Shown here: positions 1 to 8,654 of the stretch, one piece after another
Layout: every line of letters begins with the position of its first letter
Numbering within the stretch: the stretch's first letter is position 1
NCBI GenBank assembly: GCA_900316445.1
Contig: ONCZ01000068.1
Span: forward strand, 1 to 41,586
DNA from: an uncultured Prevotellaceae bacterium
GTDB lineage: Bacteria > Bacteroidota > Bacteroidia > Bacteroidales > Bacteroidaceae
Direction of reading: 5' to 3'
Length of the DNA stretch: 41,586 bases
Translations under genes and position numbers: made by a program
The notes under the pieces: model-generated
The model's database searches: none
Seen by the model: only the letters and a program-made list of their open reading frames with translations
What the model was told of the DNA's origin: nothing

Positions 1-172
1 TATGCTCATTTCCGGTGTGGGCCTCTGCGTCGCCGCCTTCTGCGTCGAGCCGGTAGGTGAAATCCATGATTCAGTCCTCTGGTATTTCGCCCAATGCCTT
101 ATTTATGCGGGTTCTGCCGTCGGCATCGACGTGCTGATCGACGAGCGCATCAAACGAAATCGGGATTCCTAA
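1..172 (+). CDS. 3' part of a small membrane protein (partial or starting at base 2)
   Basis: The frame is open from the window edge, with an ATG at bases 2-4 and a stop at 170-172, leaving 56 visible residues. Two hydrophobic stretches (about residues 2-14 and 24-43, the latter containing WYFAQCLIYAG) are separated by a polar turn, and the tail is charged (DERIKRN). This resembles a two-helix inner-membrane peptide. I do not recognise the family. The true start may lie upstream of the window. The call rests on the hydrophobic pattern and clean stop only. Confidence 0.5.
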   Translation, partial: MLISGVGLCVAAFCVEPVGEIHDSVLWYFAQCLIYAGSAVGIDVLIDERIKRNRDS

Positions 173-202
173 CCTTACATTCTTACAACCTTACAACCTT
201 AC
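171..202. repeat. 8-nt tandem repeat, four units (AACCTTAC)
   Basis: Four consecutive 8-nt units follow the pattern AACCTTAC, with the second unit ATTCTTAC. The array begins at the stop codon of the upstream small gene and runs into the end of the truncated lipoprotein copy. It belongs to the set of short-period tandem arrays found throughout this window. Confidence 0.8.
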
Positions 203-289
203 AGAAACCTCCTTTTCAATGCCGCAGCTGCTCATGCCGAAGGCCAGCATCAGCAGGGCAAAGATCCATAATACGTTGTTCTTATTCAT
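191..289 (-). pseudogene. Truncated copy of the neighbouring lipoprotein (signal peptide only)
   Basis: The minus strand reads MNKNNVLWIFALLMLAFGMSSC followed by about ten unrelated residues and a stop, 32 residues in all. The first 22 residues match the start of the intact lipoprotein immediately upstream (298-1107) with one change. At the DNA level the two 5' ends are also nearly identical. After the lipobox the homology ends and the sequence enters the 8-nt tandem repeat at 171-202. This is best read as the remains of a tandem duplicate whose body was lost. A functional small lipopeptide is possible but unsupported. Confidence 0.75.
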
Positions 290-297
290 ATCTTCTT

Positions 298-1107
298 CTA
301 TCTATTCGTGGCGATAATATGACCGGTATGGGCATCAATCACGGCATTAGGTCTGCTCCACCCCGTCGCACAGGGACCAGCCTCGGGAGGATATGGACCG
401 GTAACATCGTAAACCAGTATGTGTTTGCGGACGACGGCATCATCCTTTCTGGTAGAATATTCCCTGATGCGGAGTTTACAGTCCCACGAGTCGTCTCTGT
501 CAACCTTCTGATAGTCAGCAAAGACTTGTTTTGCCTGCTGCTCAGAAATAGCGGGAATCGTATTCACATCACTGACGTCGATAAGAGACTTGGTGTCTGC
601 CCAAGTCAACCATTTTCCCTCTGGCATGTCGAGATAGTAGGCATGAAATCTGCCGTAGCCGTAATCTACAAGCACACCTTTATAGTAAAGACAGTATATC
701 TCACTACATTGGGGTAGTTTTTCACCAGTAATAGTCTCCAAATGGGACGTGCCTTCCAGACGGATTTCATGACCCTCGCTCAAGGGAAACAGGTGCTTGA
801 TGTCATCGAAAGATGACGGGCAACTGCTGAGTTTCTCTATCGGATCAACGCCTTCCTTATAAAAATCAAGGCGGACTATCCTGCCAGTCTCATCACGTGT
901 GATAGTGCATCCATCGACCGAGTCGGTATGAACCGCCTCAGAAAACTGATAGTCGACAATTCCGTCTGGATCAATCACAACTTTTTCATTGTTAGTCACA
1001 GGACCTCCATTATTAGTCACAGTATCTTCTTCATCACTACTGCAACTGCTCATGCCGAAAGCCAGCATCAGCAGAACAAAGATCCATAATACGTTGTTCT
1101 TATTCAT
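298..1107 (-). CDS. Lipoprotein of unknown function, probably surface-exposed
   Basis: This is a 269-residue protein with a type II signal peptide (FGMSSC, Cys at about residue 22). The Cys is followed by SSDEED, an acidic run like the Bacteroidetes lipoprotein export signal that sends lipoproteins to the cell surface (known for the phylum; inferred here). A low-complexity VTNN...VTNN linker follows. The body has no motif I can name; its last part (HTGHIIATNR, preceded by PNAVIDA) recalls PepSY/FTP-like sequences in which a V-D-A-x-T-G motif ends the domain, but this is weak. A decayed copy of its 5' end lies just downstream. No strong promoter was found in the 270-bp gap upstream. Confidence 0.7.
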   Translation of the reverse strand: MNKNNVLWIFVLLMLAFGMSSCSSDEEDTVTNNGGPVTNNEKVVIDPDGIVDYQFSEAVHTDSVDGCTITRDETGRIVRLDFYKEGVDPIEKLSSCPSSFDDIKHLFPLSEGHEIRLEGTSHLETITGEKLPQCSEIYCLYYKGVLVDYGYGRFHAYYLDMPEGKWLTWADTKSLIDVSDVNTIPAISEQQAKQVFADYQKVDRDDSWDCKLRIREYSTRKDDAVVRKHILVYDVTGPYPPEAGPCATGWSRPNAVIDAHTGHIIATNR

Positions 1108-1321
1108 ATACGTTTTACTTTAAATGCGAAATTACACCTTAATCTATATATATAATGAACGAAGAAGCAAAACCTTGCAAAAAATCCGAAGAATTTATTA
1201 CTTTTTAAGGATTATTGTCTTTCATTTGCTTTCTGCTCAATCTGGAACATATATGACCTAAGGCGAGACATAGTTTTCGTTTGTTAATAAGGCCTAAAAC
1301 GGTTTTTGTTTCTATATATTT

Positions 1322-1353
1322 TTTGGAGGGTATCGGATGTTTTTGTACCTTTG
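1322..1353 (+). promoter_or_regulatory. Bacteroidetes-type promoter for the thioredoxin-fold gene
   Basis: TTTG at 1322-1325 and TACCTTTG at 1346-1353 are separated by 20 bp, matching the -33 TTTG / -7 TAnnTTTG consensus used by the Bacteroidetes sigma factor. The ATG at 1378 lies about 20 nt beyond the expected transcription start. Confidence 0.7.
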
Positions 1354-1377
1354 CAGCAAACTAACAAATTAACGGAT

Positions 1378-3237
1378 ATGAAGAAACTATTATCAACATT
1401 ATTGCTTGCCTTTATCACAATTGCAGGATGGGCACAGAAAGAGGTGGTGTGGGAGAACCCATCGGCCTTTACGGGATCAGGCAACATTGAGTTTGACATC
1501 ACGAAGATGGAGCTGAAAGAGACGGAAACGGTGATGCACTTCCGCGTCAAATTCATACCAAACTACTGGATCCGCTTCGCCAAAGAGTCGTTCCTGAAGA
1601 CGCCCGACGGCAAGGAGTATGCCGTTGTCAGCGGTAAGAAGACCTCAGAGGCGGAGTCGGACGTGGAACTCGACTCACTCTTCTGGATGCCGGAGAGCGG
1701 ACTGGCTGACCTGGTGCTCCACTTCAAGCCCGTTCCCACAGACACCAAGGAGATAGACTTCATAGAGGGCTACGACGAAGGGGCCTTCCGCTTCTTTAAC
1801 ATCTGCGACAAAAAGACCAAAAAGGAACCGGAGTGGCCTGCCGAGTGGAAAGGCGTGAAGTATGCCCAGGACGAAATGCTGCCCGAGGCCAAGATCGGGA
1901 AGGGCGTGGCCAGAATCAAGGTGAAACTGTTGGGTTATAAGCCCGGCATGGGAATGGAGCTGCGCGTGGGTGGCTTCCGGCCGTTGGGGGAGAAGGAGTA
2001 TTTCGACAAGTCGTTCCCCTTAGCCGACGACGGCACCGCAACGGCTGAGATCCCGCTGAGGATGACCAGGGAGGTGTCGGTAGGCGTGTCTGGCGTGGCA
2101 GGCGGTCCTCTCGTGATAGCCCCGGGACAGGAGATCTCGCTGCTGATGAATATCGGGGAGGGCAACAACCGGCCGCTGGCCATAAAGGGCTTCCTCGCTA
2201 AGACGAATATGGACCTGAATGAAAAGTTTGTGAAACTGTTGCCGAAGGATGCCCAGGTAATCCGCTACGAGGCCCTCAGCCAGTGCGACACGCCCGAGAA
2301 GCGCCTGGCATGGCTGAAGGACGAGTTCGACAAGAAAATAGCCGAAGTGAAGGCGTCTGACTATACGACGGCTGCCAAAGATCTGCTGTGCATGGAGGCG
2401 GAGGGCAACTTCGTGGAGTGGTCGCGCTTCTTCGGCGGCAATTATACGAATCTGATGATGACGACGGGCAAAGCGAGGATCACCAGCCAAAAGGAGTACA
2501 GAGACCTGCTCAAGGCGAACGACAGCCTGCTGGTGCTCTCCGAGGCGGAGAAGGCATACAGCTATCAGTATCTGGACAAGCCGACATCGCCATGCAGCGA
2601 CAGGTTCTGGACGCTGCCGCTGAGCCAGCTGGACAAGGACTTCAGCACAAGGGCCCCCTGGCTCAACGAGCTGCAGACGGTGTATTTTATGTTCAGCACA
2701 GACGAGAAGGAGTGGGACGGACTGATGGCGCAGATGAAGTATGAAGACTGCAAGGGCATCGTCACCGACTATCAGAAGGAACAGGAAAGGCTGGCTCAGG
2801 AGCTGGCCCAGAAGGAAAGCATCTTCTTCAAGAAGTTCGACGAAGTGAAGCCTGAGAGTATCCTCCAGACCATCCTCGACAGGTATAAGGGCAAGGCGGT
2901 GCTGATAGACATGTGGGCGACGTGGTGCGGACCGTGCCGTGCAGGCCATAAGGCGATGGCACCCATGAAGGAGCAGATGAAGGGGCAGAACGTGCAGTTT
3001 GTGTATATCACCTCGCCCTCGTCGCCCATGTCCACCTGGCAGGAGATGATCAAGGACATTGACGGCGACCATTATTATCTGACGCCAGAACAATACAGCT
3101 ACATCCTCGCGAAGTACGAGTCGAGTGGCATTCCCACCTACGCCGTCTATAACATTCAGGGCGAACAGACGTATAAGGTCATCGGCTTCCCCGGCAACGA
3201 AGAGATCAGGAAGCGGTTAGAGGAAGCGATGAAATAG
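1378..3237 (+). CDS. TlpA-like thioredoxin-fold protein with large N-terminal extension
   Basis: The product has 619 residues. The chosen ATG gives a standard signal peptide (MKKLLSTLLLAFITIAGWAQ, cleavage after WAQ) and follows a good promoter; a longer open frame upstream lacks one. The middle (about 190-300) is a beta-rich region like DUF4369, followed by a helical part. The C-terminal 130 residues are a thioredoxin domain with WATWCGPC (Cys517, Cys520) and a later cis-Pro segment GIPTY. Such proteins are periplasmic thiol-disulfide reductases, often involved in cytochrome maturation or oxidative repair; the substrate here is unknown. It is convergent with the TonB receptor gene, only 2 bp away. 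There is no visible link to cobalamin. Confidence 0.85.
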   Translation: MKKLLSTLLLAFITIAGWAQKEVVWENPSAFTGSGNIEFDITKMELKETETVMHFRVKFIPNYWIRFAKESFLKTPDGKEYAVVSGKKTSEAESDVELDSLFWMPESGLADLVLHFKPVPTDTKEIDFIEGYDEGAFRFFNICDKKTKKEPEWPAEWKGVKYAQDEMLPEAKIGKGVARIKVKLLGYKPGMGMELRVGGFRPLGEKEYFDKSFPLADDGTATAEIPLRMTREVSVGVSGVAGGPLVIAPGQEISLLMNIGEGNNRPLAIKGFLAKTNMDLNEKFVKLLPKDAQVIRYEALSQCDTPEKRLAWLKDEFDKKIAEVKASDYTTAAKDLLCMEAEGNFVEWSRFFGGNYTNLMMTTGKARITSQKEYRDLLKANDSLLVLSEAEKAYSYQYLDKPTSPCSDRFWTLPLSQLDKDFSTRAPWLNELQTVYFMFSTDEKEWDGLMAQMKYEDCKGIVTDYQKEQERLAQELAQKESIFFKKFDEVKPESILQTILDRYKGKAVLIDMWATWCGPCRAGHKAMAPMKEQMKGQNVQFVYITSPSSPMSTWQEMIKDIDGDHYYLTPEQYSYILAKYESSGIPTYAVYNIQGEQTYKVIGFPGNEEIRKRLEEAMK

Positions 3238-3239
3238 GC

Positions 3240-5375
3240 TTATTTCTTAAAGCGCACCTTCAGTCCTGCGACGAGCATACGGCCAGGACTGAAGAGGGCG
3301 TATTTGCGGACACTGGAGTCTGGGCGGCGATCGACACGGTCGAAGATGTTGTCGATGCCGAGACTGGGCTCCAGGACGGCCCATTTGGCGATGTCGAAGG
3401 TGTGGGTGGTGTTGAGGTTCCAGACACCGAAGCCCGGGGCATCTTCGTAAGCGCCGGTGTAGTAGGTCTTGGACTGCAGACGGCCGTTGAGGTTGACATT
3501 CAGGGCGTATAGGCCCCAGGCGTGGTGATAGTCGGCGGCGAAGGTGGCGGCATGACGGATGCTGCGCTCCATAGGAGTCCACTCGTCGCCACTCTTGTTG
3601 CGGGCATAGGTATAGACGTAATTGGCGGAGAGGTTGAATCCCGGGAAGAGGTTGGCGGAGAGGTTGAGCTGCAGGCCCTTGACGTCGCCAACGTCGCTGT
3701 TCTGATAGAGGGCGTATGAGACGAGCTTAGCGGCCTGGTCGTCGGTCATCTCAGGGAACTCCCGGCGGAGCATCTGCAAATCCCCTTCAGCCACGGGAAC
3801 ATTCTCCTTGATCACCATATCGTTGATACGGTTGAGATAGCCTGTCAGGCTCACGGCGATGAACTGTGAGCGGTATTCGGCATTGAGGGATACGTAGTGG
3901 CTCTTCTCTGGCGAGAGGTTCGGGTTACCGAAACTGATCTGTGCCTTGCCACGGTTGACGGAGAAGTAATGGTAGTAGAGTTCGTCGAGACCCGGGGCAC
4001 GGAAGCCGGAAGAATAGGTGGCACGGAAACGGAAATTGCCCGGGGCGTACATCAAAGCCACCTTAGGCGTCAGATGGTTGTTGAAGGTCTCGTGGTGCGT
4101 CAGTCGCAGACCGACGGTGGCAGTGAAGTCCTTGAAGAGCATCTGCTCGTGCTGGGCATAGGCGGCCAGGGTATAGACGTTCTGGTCGATATTGCCTGAG
4201 GTAGCCGTCAGGTAGTCCTTGCGCCAGTTGGCACCGAAGATGGTGGTGGAGTGGCGTGTGAGTCCAAGGATTGCCTTCAACTCGCCGTCCATCATCCGTT
4301 GCTTCTTCGACTGGACATAGTCGCCCACGGCATAGTCGCTCGTGGCGACATCGTACTCCTTGCCATAGCGGAAACGATCGACGGTGAAGGTGGCCTGGAG
4401 AGAGTTCTTAGAGGTGAACTTATAGATGCCACCCAGATTCCAACGGAAGCCTTTGTAGCGCATCTCGTAGTCGGTGCCGCCGGTGATGTCGGAACGGGTG
4501 TCGGGACGGGTGTCGGGACGGGAGGTGATCTTGTATGAATAGTCTAAACCCGCATTGAGAGCCAGGTGGTCCGTGGGGGCATAGGTAAATTTCTGTCCGA
4601 TGATGTTAGAGCGATAGCCCGTAAAGAGCGGGGCGATCGTCGGTTGGAGCTCTGTGTCGGAGCCCTTGATGTATTCCTGGTTGTTGTTCTGGTAGCTGTC
4701 GGCGCGGTCGTGGGTGAACGAGGTGTAGGAGCCGAAGCCGTTCTTATAGATGTCGAGTGTCACATCCTCTGTGAGCTGGCCGTGACCTGACACCCTGGTA
4801 TCGCTGGCAACGCTGATGAGATGCTGTGTGGGCTGGTCGGTGATGATGTTGATGACACCGGCGATGGCGTCGGAGCCATAAAGGGAGGAGGCAGCGCCGT
4901 CGAGGATCTCGATACGTTTGACTCGGGACATATTGATCCGCGAGAGATCGACGTTGTTGGAGATGTCGCCGGAGAGCTTCTGGCCGTTGATGAGGATGAG
5001 GATGTACTTGTTGCCAAGGCCATTGAGACGGAGGAAGGTTCCCATGGAGTTGGGGGCCATCGAAGCCTGGGGCATCATACGGGTCAGGGCGTCGCCGAAG
5101 TTGGTGATGCCTTGTTCATGGATCTCCTGGGCGGAAAGGACGTGAACGGGCGTGGCGGTGCTTTTCAGTCGCTGGTGGTGACCGGAACCGGTCACGACAA
5201 CGGGATTAAGGTTAAAGGTACGAGTCGTCATCGACGAATCGGTGCGCTCCATCTTGTGGATCTGTGCCTGAGCGCCTAAGCTGCCAGCCAGCAGAAGGGC
5301 AAGAAGGAGATGCTGTCTCACGACAGCACCTCCACGCACAAACTTATATAATAATACACGTCTAATAACCATCAC
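3240..5375 (-). CDS. TonB-dependent outer-membrane receptor, third gene of the riboswitch operon
   Basis: The 711-residue protein has a signal peptide ending AQAQ, a plug domain (about residues 55-170: VVVTGSG, RLNGLGNKYILILINGQ, SSLYGSDAIAGVINIIT) and a 22-strand-type barrel ending in an aromatic/basic C-terminus (VAGLKVRFKK). The plug is closely related in motif to the BtuB-like receptor encoded two genes upstream. It starts 5 bp after the end of the cbiK region, so it is probably co-transcribed from the cobalamin riboswitch leader. The likely ligand is a corrinoid or another tetrapyrrole; this is inferred from context. The first ATG gives a long n-region (MMVIRRVLLYKFVRGGAVVRQ), so a later start is possible. 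Confidence 0.85.
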   Translation of the reverse strand: MMVIRRVLLYKFVRGGAVVRQHLLLALLLAGSLGAQAQIHKMERTDSSMTTRTFNLNPVVVTGSGHHQRLKSTATPVHVLSAQEIHEQGITNFGDALTRMMPQASMAPNSMGTFLRLNGLGNKYILILINGQKLSGDISNNVDLSRINMSRVKRIEILDGAASSLYGSDAIAGVINIITDQPTQHLISVASDTRVSGHGQLTEDVTLDIYKNGFGSYTSFTHDRADSYQNNNQEYIKGSDTELQPTIAPLFTGYRSNIIGQKFTYAPTDHLALNAGLDYSYKITSRPDTRPDTRSDITGGTDYEMRYKGFRWNLGGIYKFTSKNSLQATFTVDRFRYGKEYDVATSDYAVGDYVQSKKQRMMDGELKAILGLTRHSTTIFGANWRKDYLTATSGNIDQNVYTLAAYAQHEQMLFKDFTATVGLRLTHHETFNNHLTPKVALMYAPGNFRFRATYSSGFRAPGLDELYYHYFSVNRGKAQISFGNPNLSPEKSHYVSLNAEYRSQFIAVSLTGYLNRINDMVIKENVPVAEGDLQMLRREFPEMTDDQAAKLVSYALYQNSDVGDVKGLQLNLSANLFPGFNLSANYVYTYARNKSGDEWTPMERSIRHAATFAADYHHAWGLYALNVNLNGRLQSKTYYTGAYEDAPGFGVWNLNTTHTFDIAKWAVLEPSLGIDNIFDRVDRRPDSSVRKYALFSPGRMLVAGLKVRFKK
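4488..4523. repeat. 12-nt tandem repeat inside the TonB receptor gene
   Basis: Three 12-nt units (GTCGGRACGGGT pattern) encode an RPDT-type repeat in the barrel region. Because 12 is a multiple of 3, copy-number change would keep the frame. Confidence 0.75.
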
Positions 5376-5380
5376 CCTTG

Positions 5381-5641
5381 TTATTCTTCAGGATACATGC
5401 TGTGATAGGCATCCTCCAGGAACTCTGCGTTCTTGGTGTGGTTGATCCATACCTGCAGCACACCAGGGAGCTCGAGCAGTCCTAAGGGGTGATTGCCTGA
5501 CAGGGGAACGTTGGACTGGAAGCCGTTGTGGTTGAAATATTCGTACCAGCTGTTGTCCTCGCTCTCAGGATCCTCGGGATCCCAGTACTCGTCACCCTGT
5601 CCGGCCATATCGTTGTGAGCGTGGTCACCGGCGATAGACAT
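5381..5641 (-). pseudogene. cbiK: Frameshifted 3' part of cbiK (C-terminal segment)
   Basis: This 86-residue frame begins MSIAGDHAHNDMAG, the conserved segment carrying the second active-site His of the CbiK family. The segment is in a different frame from the first part of the gene. Reading upstream in this frame gives YLHALMSIAGDHA, the expected continuation, so a single missing base near 5655-5660 explains the break. The first part's stop and this part's ATG overlap as TGATG, so translational re-initiation could make it as a separate chain. It may instead be a sequencing error in an intact gene. Confidence 0.8.
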
Positions 5642-6477
5642 CAGGGCATGGAGATAGCCTTCACATCCTGCTTGTAGTTGTCGGGCATATCGACGGTGCC
5701 GACGAAAAAGTTGGGGTTATAAGCCTGCAAGGCCTCCTCGAGCTGGGTGTAACGGACGTTGGCCTTGAAGGTGTCGTAGGTGTCGGGGTTGCCGTGGCCC
5801 ATGAAGGCGACAGTACCGTCCTGAGCCTCAGAGGAGTAGAGGGCGTTGAGCTCCTTGGCCACCTGGGGGATGTCCTCGTCGGGGTCGCTGAGCAGCGGCA
5901 TACCTAAGAAGATGGACTCGTTGGCCTCCAGGCGGGCCAGATAGTCGTCGTCGAGGTGGGCGGTGGCGATGTAACCGTTGTTCATGAACTTCTTGACGGC
6001 AGCCACAACGGCGGCAAACTCCTCACCGGGGATGACCTGAAGCGACTGCACATAGATGGTGCCGTACTTGGCAGCACCGATGGCGTGCAAGAGGTAACGG
6101 GGCTCGTAGTAGTCGCGGCGGACGATGTTGCCGTTGTCGTCGGTGTTCTCACCAGCACTGGCACGGTTGATGCAGATGTCGCTGGAGAAGCTGACATAGA
6201 CGTCGGCATTGGGGAAGGCAGCCTCGTAGGCAGCCTTGGTCTTGTCGAAAGCCTGGAAGGCGTTGTTCCAGGTGGAACCGAAGGCTACCAAGAGGACGGC
6301 GACGTTCTTACCTGACTTGGCCTTCTGGTTGGCAACCATCTGGTCGTTAATGGTGTACTCTGATACGATGCTTTCAACCGTATCCGACTTGTCGTCATCG
6401 CCACAGGCGATGAACATAGGGGCTACAAAGGCCATTGCGATCGCAGCCACGAGGAAAGACTTAATTTTCTTCATCAT
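5641..6477 (-). CDS. cbiK: Lipoprotein sirohydrochlorin cobaltochelatase CbiK, frameshifted near its end
   Basis: CbiK inserts cobalt into sirohydrochlorin, the first committed step of the early-cobalt pathway. This 278-residue frame has a lipoprotein signal peptide (Cys25 in MFIACGDDDK), so the enzyme is exported; the acidic GDDD after the Cys fits a surface-export signal. The body shows VLLVAFGSTWNNAF near residue 57, YVQSLQVIPGEEF and FMGHGNPDTYD with the first metal-binding His (about 228). The frame ends early (KAISMP) before the second active-site His, which is encoded out of frame in the next segment. The start overlaps the btuB-like gene by 17 bp. Exported CbiK-type chelatases are known in Desulfovibrio; a role in handling external tetrapyrroles is inferred. 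Confidence 0.85.
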   Translation of the reverse strand: MMKKIKSFLVAAIAMAFVAPMFIACGDDDKSDTVESIVSEYTINDQMVANQKAKSGKNVAVLLVAFGSTWNNAFQAFDKTKAAYEAAFPNADVYVSFSSDICINRASAGENTDDNGNIVRRDYYEPRYLLHAIGAAKYGTIYVQSLQVIPGEEFAAVVAAVKKFMNNGYIATAHLDDDYLARLEANESIFLGMPLLSDPDEDIPQVAKELNALYSSEAQDGTVAFMGHGNPDTYDTFKANVRYTQLEEALQAYNPNFFVGTVDMPDNYKQDVKAISMP

Positions 6478-8638
6478 TTGAATGTTGTTTAGTGGATAAA
6501 ATATTGTTTTTGACTTTCTTGCCATAGTTGAACTTGATGCCGAAGGTGCCATAGACCGTGGTTCCCGACGTGTTGTTGCCCAAATGATAGGGGCGCATGG
6601 TGCGGTCCACGTAATTGAAGATGTTATCCACACCGAATTCCAGCCGGTAAGTCAGCATCTTGCCAGACTTGCCCAGGTCGTGGGTGGTGTTGATGCGCCA
6701 GATCTGATAGGGCTCGCCGTTGCCGTTGTTCTGATAGTAACGGGTGCTGCTGCCACGGGTTGAAAGGCTGACTCCCAGTCGATAGACGGGGGAGAACGTG
6801 TGACTGTACATGGCCGAAGCACTCCATTTGTGATAGGCCGAACCGTCGATGACGACGGTGGTCATCCGGTCTTTATGCTCATCGTAGAGATGGGCTTTGG
6901 TGTCGAGGTAACTGTAGGCAGCGTTCAGGCTCAGGTCCTTCATCACCTTATAAGACAGCGTGACATCCAAGCCACAGGTCCGGGCATCGTCCATGTTCTT
7001 ATACATCCTGGCCTGCACCTTCATGCTGCCGTCACCCTGATAGGCGGTGGTGACACCAGCAGGGATCTCACCTTCGGACACATTGACCAGCGTAATCATG
7101 TTGTCGAGCTTGTTGATATAGCCCGTGACGGCCATCGAGAACCGACGGCCACGATACTCGGCGTTGGCGGAGTAGTAGTTGCTGGTCTGGGGATTGAGGT
7201 TAACGTTGCCGATGTTATAGAAGATGCTGCTGCCCATCATGTGGAGATAGCGGTAATGGAGCTCCTTGACGGTAGGCGTCTTGAAGCCCTGACTCCAACC
7301 CAGACGGAATCGGAAGTCACCGGCAGAGAACATCGTGCTGACCTTGGGCGTCAGACGGAAACCGAAGTTGCGGTTATCGACTAAGCGGAGACCGGCAGTC
7401 AGATTGAACCACTTCAGCAGGTCGAACTCATCCTGCACGTAGAGAGCGGAGGTCCAGTCGTCGGCGGTGCCCGTCTCTGTGCGGTCAGGGGCATTCAGAT
7501 AGTCGTAGCGGTATTCAAGGCCTGCGTTCAGCGTGTTCTCGTAAGGGAGATAGAAGATACCCTTGAGCAGACCCATCACCCGCTGCTGGTCACTCTGCAA
7601 CTTGCTCTGCCCTGGCATCATAGCCACAGAGAACCACTCGCCGTTCTGATCGCCGTATTCCTCGCCGATGAGCAGCACATAGTCGTAGTGCTTGGCGGTA
7701 TAGTCGTAGTAATAGGCGTGTTTGTTCCAATCGACATCCAGCGACAGGTAATTAGACTTTTCACTTTTCACTTCTCTCTTTTCACTCCCCAGATACCACT
7801 TGCCGCCGACAGAAGCCGAGGCATTGTTGTAACGCAGATCGTAGGTATAGACATCGCAGCTGGGGTGAGAGCCGTTGGTGGGGCGGAGGATGTTTTTCTT
7901 GTAGTAGGAACCTTCGGCATAGAGTTCCAGACCGTCAAAAGGCTGATAGGTCAGGCGTTCTGCCACCTGCCAGTTGCGGAACTTGTTCACCGTCTTGTTC
8001 TTGCTGTCTGTCAGCACCATTCCCTCGGCATATTCCTCAGGTGTGTTCTGCCAGCCGTCGTTTCGCTGCAGCTGGAAGTTGGTCTGACTGTTCACCTTGC
8101 CGATACGGAAAGCCAGCGTGTTGTGCTGGCGCAGGTCGTTGTGGGAGCCATAGCGGGTGACGTTGTCTGCATAAAGCCCCTTCTCGGTGTGCTTCTTGGT
8201 GATGATGTTGATGACGCCAGCCATCGCATCGCTGCCGTAGAGGGCACTCTGGGCGCCCTTCACGATCTCTATCTTTGCGATGTTGTGGGGGTCGATGAGC
8301 GAGAGGTCGTTCTCACCACCCACATCGCCATGAATGCGCTTGCCGTCGATGAGTATCAGGATATAGTTGTTGCCCAGACCGTTCAGCTGCATCTGGGAAC
8401 CCATATCGCCCTCGTTGAAGGCAAACGAGGCGGTCAGTCCGGCGAGGATATCCTCCAGGCTCTTACCGCCATACTGACTCAGCATCTTGCTGGTAATGAC
8501 CTCCGTCTGAACGGGCGCATCCTTCATCAGGTGACGGGTACCAGTTCCTGTCACCACCACCTCCTGCAGGCTGTCCGTACGCCAGACATCCGTCTGGGCA
8601 TAGGTGCCGACAGCCAACAACATCAGGCCAATAGCCAA
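6461..8638 (-). CDS. btuB: BtuB-like TonB-dependent corrinoid receptor
   Basis: This roughly 725-residue outer-membrane receptor has a short TonB-box-like stretch (DSLQEVVVTGTGT), a plug (about 30-150: MQLNGLGNNYILILIDGKRI, SALYGSDAMAGVINIITKK) and a barrel. It is the first gene after the cobalamin riboswitch, which supports a corrinoid as the ligand (strong inference). The start is odd: the only start-like codons are TTG at 8638 and ATG at 8623, and TAA lies three codons upstream, so the signal peptide (AIGLMLLAVGTYAQ) lacks its usual basic n-region. A heptanucleotide array lies at 7757-7784. The 3' end overlaps cbiK. Whether the TTG is used or the start has been damaged is unclear. Confidence 0.88.
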   Translation of the reverse strand: MAIGLMLLAVGTYAQTDVWRTDSLQEVVVTGTGTRHLMKDAPVQTEVITSKMLSQYGGKSLEDILAGLTASFAFNEGDMGSQMQLNGLGNNYILILIDGKRIHGDVGGENDLSLIDPHNIAKIEIVKGAQSALYGSDAMAGVINIITKKHTEKGLYADNVTRYGSHNDLRQHNTLAFRIGKVNSQTNFQLQRNDGWQNTPEEYAEGMVLTDSKNKTVNKFRNWQVAERLTYQPFDGLELYAEGSYYKKNILRPTNGSHPSCDVYTYDLRYNNASASVGGKWYLGSEKREVKSEKSNYLSLDVDWNKHAYYYDYTAKHYDYVLLIGEEYGDQNGEWFSVAMMPGQSKLQSDQQRVMGLLKGIFYLPYENTLNAGLEYRYDYLNAPDRTETGTADDWTSALYVQDEFDLLKWFNLTAGLRLVDNRNFGFRLTPKVSTMFSAGDFRFRLGWSQGFKTPTVKELHYRYLHMMGSSIFYNIGNVNLNPQTSNYYSANAEYRGRRFSMAVTGYINKLDNMITLVNVSEGEIPAGVTTAYQGDGSMKVQARMYKNMDDARTCGLDVTLSYKVMKDLSLNAAYSYLDTKAHLYDEHKDRMTTVVIDGSAYHKWSASAMYSHTFSPVYRLGVSLSTRGSSTRYYQNNGNGEPYQIWRINTTHDLGKSGKMLTYRLEFGVDNIFNYVDRTMRPYHLGNNTSGTTVYGTFGIKFNYGKKVKNNILSTKQHSNDEEN
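7757..7784. repeat. Heptanucleotide tandem array in btuB (CTTTTCA x4)
   Basis: Four 7-nt units: CTTTTCA, CTTTTCA, CTTCTCT, CTTTTCA. In the coding strand the unit is TGAAAAG; the diverged third unit (AGAGAAG) is the one whose phase would otherwise place TGA in frame. It encodes EKREVKSEKS in a barrel loop region. Confidence 0.85.
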
Positions 8639-8654
8639 TGTCTGTCTTTATTAA

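Noticed and set aside
94-717. 207-codon open frame on the plus strand
   Set aside because: It runs across the 8-nt repeat, the truncated lipoprotein copy and antisense to the real lipoprotein gene; no signal or family pattern.
2020-3093. Long open frame antisense to the thioredoxin-fold gene
   Set aside because: A shadow of a high-G+C coding region; its sequence is rich in Arg/His/Leu without domain features.
5641-5660. Programmed frameshift in cbiK
   Set aside because: No slippery run or downstream structure was recognised; a simple 1-nt loss explains the break better.
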